Source of the DNA: Plantago elongata
Taxonomy: Eukaryota > Streptophyta > Magnoliopsida > Lamiales > Plantaginaceae
Length of the DNA: 56,493 nucleotides
Assembly: GCA_036897095.1 (NCBI GenBank)
Contig: JAYMSP010000349.1
Coordinates: forward strand, 1-56,493
Reading direction: 5' to 3'
Made by a program: the position numbers and the translations under genes. Below, one piece after another: positions 37,082 through 48,754 of this stretch. Each line of letters opens with the position of its first letter. Position 1 is the first letter of the stretch. The notes under the pieces are model-generated. The model had not been told where the DNA came from, made no database searches, and saw only the letters and a list, made by a program, of their open reading frames with translations.

Positions 37082-38075
37082 GATTAGTTGATCATGCAAT
37101 TCTTGATCTCAGAACTGAGTACTCTAGTACAGTAGTTGATACAATATACAAGGTTGGGAAGCGGTAATCAAAAATTTTGCTTCTCAACTTGCAATGTAAG
37201 TTAGTTTTCCTTGGGTACCTGTACATAGTCTAGGTCAATATTCTGTCATAAAGTGGAAGAGTTTTTTTCTTTTCTTTTTTTTAATTTCATTGTATACACT
37301 ATACACACTTGTCAAGGGAAAAAGTAAAACATCACTTTATTTAAATTGTACTCCCTATATTCTATTAATAACTACCTCACACTCTAGAGTTACTTTAAAA
37401 ATTTACTATATGAAAAAAAAATTTCCCACTAACTAATTCTTTATTATTTCTCTTTCCTATTTTATTATTATTTTATTCAATCTCTCGTTTGTTTTTAACT
37501 CCACTTGCAACTTCACCAATATAATTCCCCTTATAAAATATTTATTTATTCAAATCTTCTTAATTTAATAGAAAGCAATAAGTTAGGAAGTTTTTATTGA
37601 ACCGGAAAGAGTAATTTTTAAAGTTTTGACTGGTTTTGCAATTTGACATTGGAGGTCAAATGTGAAACTAATTCAACCTGATTACATTGATACGACTCAT
37701 ATTGAATCCATGTCAGTTTACCTTTTTTGTGATCAAATTATGGGAATAATGATTATGAATTTATAACTATTTCATTCTACTCCTTTTAGTATATCATAAC
37801 TTAAATACATGTGAAAATTTAATATGAATGATAAACAGTATGGTAAAACGACGAAAGAATGATGAAACGTGAAATTTTATGTAAAATCAAGGATATTTAT
37901 TACGACTACTATGTGCTGTAAGTAATTCAAAAGCACACGATTAATATCACCAGAAAAGATCAGGGACGTTAGCATAGGGTGTTAAGAAATATGAAGCAAC
38001 TAAATAGCTACATGTCAAAGATTTGATTCACAAATCCTGTTCAGAGTTGAAAGATGCAGACTCGCTGACATTCTA
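37082..38075. other. Tail-to-tail spacer between FTSHI5 and TSSC4 genes
   Basis: This convergent spacer of 994 bases contains both 3' UTRs. A Stowaway-type MITE occupies about a quarter of it (37351-37611). Nothing else is recognisable. Confidence 0.6.
37351..37611. mobile_element. Stowaway-type MITE downstream of FTSHI5
   Basis: The element is about 261 bases, with TA on both sides (37349-37350 and 37612-37613). The left end ctccctatattctattaata and the right end, in reverse ctctttccggttcaataaaa, pair imperfectly, and both go on to a related cctcacac / cctaactt block. It is AT-rich and non-coding. Confidence 0.7.
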
Positions 38076-40213
38076 TCAGTTCCTTGCCCGGTATTGACGA
38101 CTGGGTTTCTGAAAGCTGGAGCTGCTATCATCTGCTACATATGGTCTGTCTTCTTCCATAGAAGAGGCTTCATGTTCTTGTGTAATCTCAGCTGTAACAC
38201 CAATTGACCAACCCTTGTTCTTCCGGTTCTCTCTATCCTCCCTCTCATTCCTCTTTACAATTGACTCACCCTCCCTTTTATTCTTGGGTGTGAACCTTAC
38301 TGATTTAGGCGCATCAACTGATGTGTCACCCTCAGACGAGTACACGGCATTCGGTTTCCTCAAATACTGGAAATAATTCATGTACGCTTCTTTATTGGAG
38401 TCATCATTCATACCCACAGATGAGTCGATAGTATAGCGAGTGTACTTTGAAGGGTCCCTGAGATAGTCTGGAATTCCAGATAAATACAGAGACATCAGTC
38501 ACAGGCTCACAGTGACCAAATTTAGGTAGTGTTTCATAATTTGAGAAGTAGAAGCAACCGAAGTAGCTTTTATAGAATAAGTCAGCCTTTAACATGTACT
38601 CTTGGAATAAACAAAAGTACAATCCTAATTTTCTGCCAGCCTCAAAAGTGAAAATAAGTAAACTCAATAGAAGTTTGCATTGCAAATACTTGCTTTTTAT
38701 GATATGGGAAATAGACACGTTTGGCAACATGATAAATCAAGGAAACGGTTTTAGGATACTCACCATATGTATTGAGTTCACTAACTTGATCATCAGTTGA
38801 TTTAACATCCTTCATATATAAGCGGTCACTATTTTGTTCTAAACCAATTGCAACTTTATCGTATTCATCTTCCTCATCCTGCATAACTCAAAGAGGAAAA
38901 AACATCCGTAAACATTAAAAACTGTAAAGATTTTCAGTCATTGGAAAAGACACATGCATTGTAACCAAAATCATCAGGTGACTTCCTAACGTTGGCAGTC
39001 TATAAAAAATGTACGGCGTCCATTTAATGCAATAAAACTACGCAGCAATATGATATATGATACCATCAGTTGGTCACTGTTTAACAAACACAAAACAATA
39101 TTATCATATCTCCCATGTCAACTAAAGAGGCCCGTTTCTAACCATAAGTATCAACATACACAATTTGAGATGATACAGGACTGCAGCCTCAATCAAAAGA
39201 AACAACAAACATAAAGCCACATTTCAAGACTAATTAACTGTCTGACTTCCCTCAAACTCTGGCTACTTTAACCATGCCCACAAAACAATTATCAAACAAA
39301 TCCACATAGAATCATGTAATGCTGCTCATAAAATTTCAGGTGACAGAAAATGGATAGCATTCACAAAAAACAACAAGGAAATTCTTAGTCCATCTGGTTA
39401 ACAATTCCAGCTAAACTTGAGAGACTGAAAAGGACACAGACGCATCTTAGCCTGTGTAACGGTTAGACACTCCTCAAATATTATTTAGTAACGACCACCA
39501 CCACCTAGTCCAGTGCCAGTAAGCCAGTCTCATTCCCCTTCATTTGAACCTGTCTACCACTCTAGTTGCTCTCCTCAAAAGCAAAACGAAAAACTACAAT
39601 AGCCTAAACCACATAAATCGACCATACATATGAACATATTCTAATTCAATTGATCAATTTTCACCAATAAAACGAAAACTATTCATCAATAATCATAAAC
39701 CCTAAGTTACTTTTGTTTTAATCGGATAAACCCTGGGTTATTAAGCTAGTAAAGCAACCAATCAGCTCAATTCAACCAAGTAAATAGATGAAAAGGATAA
39801 AAATTAGGGTACGAGCAGTAAACAAAGGTTACCTCATAGTCCAAGGTGCAATCGCGGCCAATATTGGCACCAACATTCCAATCATCTTCATCAGCAACAG
39901 CAGCAGCAGACTTGTCGACATTGTTACGACGTCGTTTGCTCTTCGCTCCATCGATTTCCTCCACTTCCTCCTCGTCTTCATCATCTTCATCTGCTTCAAC
40001 TTTAGGCTTTGGATTGACGAAAGCAGACCGGAGTAATTCTTTATCCTCTTCTTCTTCCTGTTGCCGGTCTTTGCGGCGATTCCATTTCCGAGCTTCGACC
40101 TCTTCGTCGGTGAGGCGCCACAACGGTTGAGCTCCGTCGGAAGATGCAGAGTTCTTTCCGGTGGGCAGGGAACCGAAGATTTTGTCTACCCGAACACTGA
40201 AACTGTCTTCCAT
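38076..40213 (-). CDS. TSSC4-family U5 snRNP assembly factor homologue
   Basis: In humans TSSC4 binds U5 snRNP and supports tri-snRNP assembly. The plant role is inferred. Exons on the minus strand are 40213-39833, 38878-38764 and 38467-38076, giving 295 residues. The N-terminus has MEDSFSVRVDKIFGSLPTG and LWRLTDEEVEARKWNRRK. A very acidic middle with KSKRRR follows. The C-terminal block DYLRDPSKYTRYTIDSSVGM, then SNKEAYMNYFQYL, matches human TSSC4 PDYVAHPERWTKYSLEDV and SNQATALAFL. The protein lacks other domains and looks largely disordered. The exon 3 acceptor is puzzling: the genomic frame just upstream reads GIP, restoring a conserved PDY, but the only in-phase AG removes it. Arabidopsis relatives are sometimes called midasin-like. 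Intron 1 is about 950 nt. Confidence 0.72.
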
Positions 40214-41474
40214 TTTCGAATTGTGGACTCAATGTCACTGGATTATTATTGTATTTACCTAATGCTTTGAAACCGGCGGTTCCTTCCCTGGAGTTAGTAT
40301 AGCCGGGAGATTCGAGTCGATTTTGAACCTCTACAATTCGAGTATACTCTCGAATGAAAGATTTTTATTTAAAAAAAAAATCATTTGTATCAACTTAAGT
40401 TGTGGCTAGTCCTGTCAATTGGTCAACCTCGACCAATCCAGCCCAGTTTATGTGGACCGAAACTATTATTAACCTTACACACAAAGTACTAATCTTGACT
40501 AGACCAGATCCATTCCGGACCAGACCCGCTAAATTAGAACCTATCTTTTCCGGCCCGGATTCGGTTCAATCAGGCTTGTGTCATTTTTTTTAGATAATTT
40601 TAGGAAATGTGTATAACATTATTATTCTAATAATACAATGTCATAAAATAATTAAAGAAGGTAATATCTTCAATGATCTCAACTACTGTCTTTAGCATTC
40701 TACTTCGCACATACGTAACTAATAGAACGCCATGTGAAATATTTCAATATCATGTATAAATATATAGTGCAAGTTATTATACCACAAATAGTAAATGAAG
40801 AATTCGACATCGACGAAACAAATCTCTCAATATCAAGGCGATCATCCCATCTACATCCTCATCAATCTCATGAAATATAAAAAGAGAAAGATGATACAAG
40901 AGAATTTGTGTGTGTGCCGACTAAGCGTAAAAAACTCCCAACAAATATTACTTGTGACATAAATGATATGTATGAGGAGTGTATGAAATTGCAAAGTATG
41001 TATGGACACACAAGCTGAGTGTTTGTTTGTGAACTCAAATTAAGTTTGAACCCACTTTCTTGTGTGGATCTAAATTACAATACTGAATTCTGATTTAGTT
41101 ACTATTTAAACACACATTCACATATTAAATATATCCTACATAATATATAGATATTATAATTTAACACCAAACACAAAACACATTGCTCAACTTCAATTTA
41201 ATTAATATTTATCAATTCAAAACTCAGCTCAAATTGAGCAAAGAATTCAAATATTTGGCGACGGATAAACAATTTGTTGCCAAATAGCAATGGATTAGCA
41301 ATAAATCGATTAATATACATATAAAATAAACTAATTACAATCTTTAATTAAAAAAAATAAATCATGAAAATCGCCTAATATTGACAAAAACTAATACTAT
41401 TTATAAATTTTAATTAAAGATCAATGAATTATCAATGACATTAATTTTAATAATAATAAAATCATCATCGATAA

Positions 41475-41524
41475 AAAATCGACTAATATCATTAACAAGA
41501 AAATCGACTAATATCATTAACAAG
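41475..41524 (+). repeat. Tandem duplication, two 25-base copies
   Basis: The unit aaaatcgactaatatcatta plus acaag is repeated head to tail at 41475-41499 and 41500-41524. It lies inside the decayed transposon and is probably a slippage product. Confidence 0.7.
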
Positions 41525-42540
41525 AAAGTATCATAATCAATGATTTTTTTAACATTGATGATGACTTCTTTATTTATTAAACTTTATTAATACTTTTTAA
41601 CAATTTAACATGATCAATAATATTACGCAACTGGAAAAACATCTAAAGGAGACAACTGGTCAAGAAAGATTAATAGGTCAGAGCTCGATGTACTATAATG
41701 TTGGAAAGAGAGTAGATTGAAAATTTTGAGACAAATGGCCCGAGATATCTTGACCATTCCAATTACGATTACAAATTATTGATATTTAGGATGAGGTACT
41801 TCACAACTAACTCCTTGATTTATTTCAATGACGGTATACAGGTATGAAGTGCGTCCTCACATGTTACGGCTTGCAAATTTGGCCAAGAAGTATGATTGTT
41901 ATGATTGATATCAAGTGCGGGTGGGACATTCCTGAATGGGTGATTGTAGTCAAGGAGGTTTTGTTTGATTGTAAATGGTGATTTTAGTGTATGAAGGTGA
42001 ATGTAGTCAAGGAGAGTTTGGGAACTCATTGATTGTTATGCAGTACCCTTGCTCGTTTGGGGTAGGTACATTTTTACGTTTAAATGGGTGAATTTTTATG
42101 TATGCTGAAGAATGTAGTCAAGAAGAATCATTAGTAGTGGTACTAGAAGGTTTGGTTGTTTTGAATTGTGGAGTTTATGCTTTTATTACTTATAATGATG
42201 CTTTATTGTAATGAAACAATGGTATTTGGGTTTTTTTTTTTTAAAGTACGAGATCATCAACAAGCTTAGGGATGAAACTATTCACGTCTGCTGCGTAAGA
42301 AGTCAATTTGTACGAGGAGTGGAAGACATTCAACTGGACTTACATCTCTGTGTACCGTCAATACGATTATCTTGCCAAATGTGCGGAAGGAATGGGCTAT
42401 ACAGTTGTTGATTGCTTTTGACCTTTATCAGATAGATGAGGACGTTGGCGGTGATGGTGAGACTCCAGAGGAGGCTGCAAAGGAGGATCATGAAGATTAA
42501 TTAATTATGAAGATTAATTATGGTGTTTTATTATGTTTAA

Positions 42541-42641
42541 GTTATGTAATGGTAATTAAGATTGTGACTTTAGTGTGTTCAGTACTTGTATGTTATGTAA
42601 TGGTAATAGTAATTAGAATCTTGACTTTAGTCTGTTTTGAT
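42541..42641 (+). repeat. Imperfect tandem duplication, about 51 bases
   Basis: A unit starting gttatgtaatggtaatta and carrying gactttagtgtgtt (first copy) or gactttagtctgtt (second copy) occurs at about 42541-42591 and 42592-42641, with small indels. It sits in the right part of the decayed transposon. Confidence 0.6.
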
Positions 42642-43523
42642 TAATAATTATATTTATGTTGTTTGGTGTGTTAAAATTGCTATGATTATGACTATGATTC
42701 ATTGATTTTTTATTAACATTTAGTAAAAGATTAGTATTAGTTTTTGAAATTAATACTAGGTGATTTTTCATTGATCGTGATTAAAAAATTTTAATTAAAA
42801 TTTATAAATAGTTTAATTTATATGTATATTAGTCTATTTATCGATAATTTACCGTCAAATAGTTAGAGACATTCATTTTTAAGAGAGGTGTCTTATCCGT
42901 CACTACTGATTTAGCGACAAACAAGGAGGCTTTTGGTGACGGATAAATTATTCTACATCCTTTTGTTTTCAGTGATTACACTTATCATAACATTAATCCC
43001 TAAAATTCTGACAAAATAGAGTTAAAAAAGTGTATGCAATTTATTCTATTCGAGGTATCTTTCATGAAAAAATGTATGATTTATGAAATCAAGAAAGCAT
43101 TGAGATAAAAGGATTACAACTCTTTTCATGGCTGCACAATGATATTGCCGGTATGTTTTTTTACGTTTGTTACGATCAATTTGTCTAATTATGTTTAAGA
43201 TACAATACTTAAATGTTCACGTCTCAGTATTGAAGTGTACTATTTCTTATTAATTGTACTTTTCGGTCTGCAAAAAAACTGGCGTTGCTGCTTCAGTCAG
43301 TTCTCTACCACATTTTAGATTTAATAATTATTATTAAAAATTAAAAATTAATAATTTACATTACCGTAGAACTATCAATTATAGTATAACTTTTAAAGAG
43401 GTTAAATCATAATTGTAATGTTTTTATCGGTTGACATACTATGTTGTTCAAATAACCGGATTAAAAGGTAAGAAGAAGGAAATCTATTAATTTAGTCCGC
43501 TAACTAATGGTTATATTTATTTT

Positions 43524-43526
<3 letters not shown>

Positions 43527-43559
<33 letters not shown>
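43527..43559 (+). repeat. (ATA)n trinucleotide microsatellite
   Basis: About eleven uninterrupted ata/taa units. It is a likely polymorphic marker with no gene nearby. Confidence 0.85.
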
Positions 43560-43591
43560 TTTGCTCATTCAAAACTAAGTCGATAATGTTC

Positions 43592-43641
43592 ATGAGTTGT
43601 TCATGTCCAATTTGATATGAGTTGTTCATGTACATTTTGAT
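43592..43641 (+). repeat. Tandem duplication, two 25-base copies
   Basis: The unit atgagttgttcatgt, then ccaatttgat in the first copy or acattttgat in the second, occupies 43592-43616 and 43617-43641 with two mismatches. Confidence 0.7.
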
Positions 43642-44599
43642 TCGTTTAATTTATATCCTTAAATTTAGAGTGACAAAGTGAAACTCAGAAAATTCATTCG
43701 ATGTTGCATCAATATTGAACTAGAAATCTCGACCAAGTTTTAAAATATAGGTTACATTAATATCTCGGAGATGGTCTACAGTAACTTGGAACCCCATCAT
43801 TCGGATTATATTTATACTAGAATTTTGAATGGCTGGAATATTGTTGTGTATAAAAAATTCACATGAAATTTCAAAGAGAATTTTCTCCTCTAACTTGTTC
43901 AACTAAAAAGACAGAGGCACTTGTACTTTTTTTCTTGACAAATATGAACGTGGACAAGGTGAAACCATTGTAGAAACACTTTAACCTCAAAGTCCCGGTC
44001 AATTCTACCCCAACTAAACCTACTAAAATGCTCCTAATCCAATATAAAACAGTACCATAAATTTTTCATTATAATGATTACTAAATCTCTCAAGTTATGA
44101 AAGTAGGGTGGGACGTAACACTAAAGCAAGGGGTAGTAGTTGATGTGGTGTATATCATGGAATAGATGATCATATATCGATACATGTCACGTTTTAAGTA
44201 TTTATCGTAACTTTGTAGTTTGAAATTAGAGAAAATTTTCCTATAGTAAGAGCTTTTCAAATTTCACAATAATCCTATTTCGATGAGTTGAAAGAAGTGA
44301 GACGATTCAGTATTTTATGATCAATTCCGACTAAGGATCTAACTTATGCATAGTGGCAACATTACAATATGAATAATTAAGTTGAACAAAGATTCTAAAA
44401 TCCTGAAGAATTAGTTTATTAACAATGAGAAAAAATGAACATGAGGACAAGTTGTATAGTAAAAATTGTCAACACGCAAGACAAGGAATAGAAAAATGGA
44501 AATGCATTGCGTTCAACGTTTGCACGAAGCTAGCTAATTAAGACAAAACCAACCATTTATTCATGATTTTCCAAACTCTTTTCGAATGCCTTTTAGCTG

Positions 44600-45682
44600 A
44601 TGGCTCCTACCTCCAAGTCCAGAGCCAAACGAAGAAAGTGCTGCTTCTTTCCTGGAGGTTGTTGCTTCGGCTCGTTCCCGTCTGAACATGAATCGAAGAC
44701 GGAGAAACAGAAGCTGAGCTTCGATGAGGGAAATCTAGTCAAATTTGGAAGCGGGAAGAAGTTGAGCACCCGGTGGGGTAAAACTGTTCCGGTAAGTGAT
44801 TCGACGCCTAAAAAGGTCTCGAATTCGAGTAGGGAGATTAGCAAGGTGGTCGAAACAGAGGATCGTACGCTTCCATTATCAGAGAACAAGATCGCTGCTA
44901 TTAAGGTAACAGTCAACTTTTTGTTTGAATTAATTTGGAAGGCTTTTTGGTGTTACTGAAATTTCGCGAAAACAAGAAAATTGCTTTCTATAAGAATTCC
45001 TCTTGAATAAAGTTTAAGTTGGGAAATAATTTTAACTACGGCAATGGTATGATTTATGACAAAACGGTCCTGCACGTAAAATTGGAAGGAAATGTGTATG
45101 AATTATAATTAATCTAACATCTAAACTTTAAATTTTAGTGGTCCATCTCAATCGGTTAGTCTCCCGAGTATGATGGAGGATTTGCTCATGGCAATTCCAT
45201 TGTTATGTTTAAAACTACAGGACACGATTTCGGAGAAGGGCAAACAAGTCGAAAACTCGGGTCGGATGAGCATAAGTCCAGTAAAGGAACCCGAGAAGCA
45301 AAAGAATGAATCCAAACCGACTTGGAGCGACCCAGTAGCAAAGCTATCGTCCTCAGTCTCTATGTCACTCCGGCAATGGAAGAGCGACAACAGAGTAACG
45401 GCTGGCAACGGTGACGAAGTGGGCGGCGAATTAGACCCGATAGTTGGAGCGTTGATTTTGAGCGTGACATTGATAGTGATGTTAATATGGGGTAAAGTCT
45501 CGGCCATTCTTTCGACTGCTATTTGGTTCTATGTTGTACCTCGCTTTATGAGACCAACAAAAATAGTTCAAATTGTTGCTCAAAATAATGGCGTCAAAAT
45601 TGTTTCGGGTGAAAATGATTTGGGTTCGTTGGAAGACAAGAGAAAGGTGGTTTTGCAAGGATTTCTTGAGAGAAATAATTAA
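44600..45682 (+). CDS. Uncharacterised plant single-pass membrane protein
   Basis: Two exons, 44600-44905 and 45221-45682, join in phase 0 to give 255 residues. The first is basic with a Cys/Phe cluster (KCCFFPGGCCFGSFPSE, about residues 13-29) that could be lipid-modified. A charged, Ser/Lys-rich, probably disordered region follows to about residue 172. One strongly hydrophobic segment (PIVGALILSVTLIVMLIWGK, about 175-194) leads into ILSTAIWFYVVPRF, perhaps a hairpin or a second span. A basic tail ends KRKVVLQGFLERNN. I think plant genomes carry similar short proteins annotated only as transmembrane protein, and I cannot name a function. The acceptor was chosen because it keeps the downstream ORF in frame. 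The next gene is convergent, so there is no functional hint from context. Confidence 0.75.
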
Positions 45683-46673
45683 TTAAGCAAAGCATTTTTT
45701 ATTCGTCATATTCATGAAAATATATGCGTGGTTTTCATTTTTTTATTATGTATCTAAGTATTTGTAGATGAGATGAAGTGTATTTAGTTATGTTATTGTT
45801 ATGGGTATAGGGAGAATTTTTTTGGTCTCAAACTGTAATACCGATTATAAATATATATTATTGATGTATAATATTCACTTTATTTCCTCCTAGTGAGATG
45901 AAAAATAAAAAAATTAAGGTGTATAGTTTCACTCATCATACCGATTTTATATAAAACAAATTGAATTGTAGAGTTTAATAGTTCAGAAGTTAATGTACTA
46001 TGTTATAATTTAAATATGTTTTGGTCCAATTTAATAGATCTTTTATGACAACATACTTAAAATATATATTACGTATATATTTGTAATACCGTAGGGCATT
46101 TTTTAATGCTTCATGGTCATTACTAATCAAATTGAGTAGGTACGTTTATTTTTGTATACATGTTTGTGACGTGACCGGACGATTTTAAGCCACTACTTAA
46201 ACATGGGAACGACCAACCAACCATCTTATCCCAATTGTCCAAATCGACCTGTAATAGTTTCTTAAAATAATTTTGCTAAGTTTGACCCATTTAATTATGT
46301 TTAGTTAGTGTAAAAGGGATTAAAATCAAAGAGAGTTATAAATTCGATATTTTCACTATACCAAATCGTGTAAAAGTGCGAGTGAAGATGTTCTGATGTA
46401 CCAAAATGGAGACTCAAATACACATTTACATTCACTTTCTGGAAAACAAATTACATTCACTAATATATGCAATCAACAAATTAAGCAGCTGCCTTATTGG
46501 ATAATATGATGATTAACTAAATGACCTCTATAAAATCAAATAGTGCCCTCTAATAGTCTAATTGCACAACCGTTATTCAACAAAAAACACGATCCAAATT
46601 AAATAAGCCACACACAATATATATGACACAAACAACATCTTCAGCATGATTTATTTGCCTTGACAAGGTACGA
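45683..46673. other. Convergent spacer between the membrane-protein gene and CYP86B1
   Basis: The spacer holds both 3' UTRs and AT-rich DNA. I see no ORF with recognisable content and no repeat with clear ends. Confidence 0.5.
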
Positions 46674-48649
46674 CTACTGCTTCAACTGATCAGGATCACG
46701 CCTGGATAGTTCAACTTTCAACCCATGCTTCATGTACATTGTTAAAGCCATTTTCGGTTCCACCGGGTGGTTCGCCACCACCAACACCCTATACCGGTAC
46801 AGGATTGAGGCTGCAGCGAACTTCATCTGATAGTAGGCGAAATCCTTCCCCAGGCAAAGCCGAGGGCCACCGTTGAAAGCTGTGAACTTGTAGGCTGATT
46901 CACTCATGAAACGACGATCACGCAGCCATCTCTCTGGCTTGAACTCTCTGCAGTCTTTTCCCCAAATACCCTCCATTCTTCCCATAGTGTAGATTGCATA
47001 CACTACTTTTGTTCCCTTCTTTAGCTCTGTGCCATCTGGAAACTTATCATCTTCTAGCACCTGTCAAAGAATCAGTTTTTGTCAAGATAATCCATGTGCA
47101 ACATGTTATGAATCATTGAATAAACTCAAACTATCAACTTGACCATAAGAAATTAGTATGTGATTATGCAATAAATGTCATGACAGGATTTGAACACAGC
47201 GTGTTAGTGACAAGGTCTTAACTTCGTCGATGTTCAGGATTCAGTCTGCTTACTAATCGAAAACAATTATTACCACATTTAGAGGAAAATCAAGATGATT
47301 TATCATGTTGCAAACTTACCTCCTTATGATCAACAGGAACAGAAGGGTACAACCTAAGAGCCTCAGAGAGAGCAGCTTGTAAGTAATCCATCTTCTTCAC
47401 TTCCTCAGGTCTAAACACATCACGGTCATTATCTTCGTCTCCTCGTTGACTCAAAATCCCACATATCTCACCAACAATCCTCTCCTCTACCTCCGGATTC
47501 TTGTTCAACAACCAAAAGAACCAGCTGAGTGCAACTGAAGACGTGTCTCTCCCAGCCAAGATGAAGTTCACACAAATATCCCTCAAAAACTTATTTGAGA
47601 ACGGCTTCCCTTCCTCATCTTTGAGCCCCATGAACACAGTCAGGAGATCGGACCTTTGATTCTTTTCGCCCAAAGAGAGTTCTTTTTTCCTAGAACGGAT
47701 AACTTCATCCGCAAAATCGTCCACTCCCTTTATTGAATCCTTAAGGATCCCCTCACTTCCTACCTCAAAGAACCGCATCAACTTCCAAACCATCGTTGGG
47801 GTGACAAATCGCATTATTGTTGCTTCTGTGGCTGCTTCGAATGCTGTGGCAAAAGGAATGTCCGGCAGACCAAGACTTAGGCACCCTGCATGTGTAATGA
47901 AAAAAAAGTTACAGAAACTAAATTTATATTAATCATAAAACTAAACTAATTCAAATGAACAAACTGCATTCTACATGTTTTAGTTTGTCCATACCAGGAT
48001 CCACTCCAAAGGCAATCATACATACATTGTCGAACGTTAGCCTCAAGAGGACATCTTGCAGGTCAATAGGACTCGATTTTTGGATTGAATCTTCTAGAAC
48101 AGGAAGTAGACGGGCGTGAACAAGTTCCAGGAGCGAATCAGTCGTCATTTGCCTGAATTTCGCAGAATGAAACTCGAGACTCGCTGTTTTCCTCTGCTTC
48201 TGCCAAATTTCATCATCAGCACTGAAAATTCCATCTCCTAGAAGATCACGAACCGTGCTCCGAAAAAAATCTCCTTTCGGGAAGTTTGTAAACTTCGTCT
48301 TAAGAAGGTACTCAATATTCCGGGGATCTGATGTCACGACGCAATTCAGGCTAGTGAACCAGGGTCCTCTGAACAAAAACGTTCCATTCTGGGAGTGTAA
48401 TACTTCAGAAAGCCAGTCGTATATGTTCCCTTTTACACCGACGATCAACGAAGGAAGCATGCCGACAAAAGGCCAATTCGGAAGGCCCTGATGCTTCCTC
48501 TGCCGCAATGAGTTTATAACTAGAAAGACTAGAACAGCAACAAACAGTTCGATCATTTGAACCTCCGAGAAAAAAGAGAAGATATTGATTCGTGTCGTTG
48601 CATTAAAACGCGAAAAGGAAGAAGAGGAAGAATTGGTAGGGTGAGACAT
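46674..48649 (-). CDS. Cytochrome P450 CYP86B1-type fatty-acid omega-hydroxylase
   Basis: CYP86B1 hydroxylates very-long-chain acyl groups at the omega end in the ER, supplying C22-C24 suberin monomers. Exons on the minus strand are 48649-47995, 47885-47320 and 47060-46674, giving 535 residues. The signal anchor is near IELFVAVLVFLVINSL, followed by LPNWPFVGMLPSL. The I-helix AGRDTS is at 329-334, ExxR is E393-R396 in EALRLYPSVPVDHKE, and PERW is present. The heme loop FNGGPRLCLGKDFA starts at 469, with Cys476 as ligand. Most segments match my memory of Arabidopsis CYP86B1. The ORF stays open for 35 codons upstream to an ATG at 48754. I prefer the ATG at 48649 because relatives have short N-termini. 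The co-directional SCPL gene upstream is a conserved neighbour. Confidence 0.92.
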
Positions 48650-48754
48650 GATTAAGGGATGAAAATAGTGAGGAACAATGCTGGATAAGTATGAGTAACT
48701 CATGAAATGGTCATGTGGTTCTGGAGTAGGATTAGAAGCAGAAATGTGTGTCAT

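Larger units (their letters stand above)
41268..42975 (+). mobile_element. Decayed DNA transposon with long imperfect inverted repeats and hAT transposase remains
   Basis: Left-side sequence (gcgacggataaacaatttg, then tcgattaatatacatataaa at about 41308-41330) recurs inverted on the right (tttatatgtatattagtcta at about 42820-42840, gtgacggataa near 42940). The imperfect terminal or subterminal inverted repeat is therefore over 100 bases. Inside, 41681-41769 reads ELDVL-CWKESRLKILRQMARDILTIPIT with one stop, a good match to the hAT C-terminal dimerisation domain. A second piece near 42290-42390 reads EEWKTFNWTYISVY and YDYLAKCAEGMGYTVV, unassigned. Frames are broken repeatedly, so it is inactive. 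The gcgacgg/ccgtcac subterminal motifs also recall CACTA elements, so superfamily and exact ends are open. Confidence 0.5.
40214..44599. other. Transposon-littered spacer of about 4.4 kb
   Basis: AT-rich DNA holds no intact gene. It contains a decayed DNA transposon (about 41268-42975), three short tandem duplications and a trinucleotide repeat, each listed separately. Bases 40380-40590 are GC-richer with repeated gaccag/ccggac motifs and look repeat-derived, but no family can be assigned. Bases 43650-44590 show nothing recognisable. Confidence 0.6.

Noticed and set aside
36904-37167. 87-codon ORF over the last FTSHI5 exon
   Set aside because: It is out of frame with FTSHI5. The in-phase frame from 37016 gives a short tail that fits the family's C-terminus better.
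39788-40130. Ser-rich plus-strand ORFs across TSSC4 exon 1
   Set aside because: They are antisense shadows of the Glu/Asp-rich segment (GAA/GAT read as TTC/ATC).
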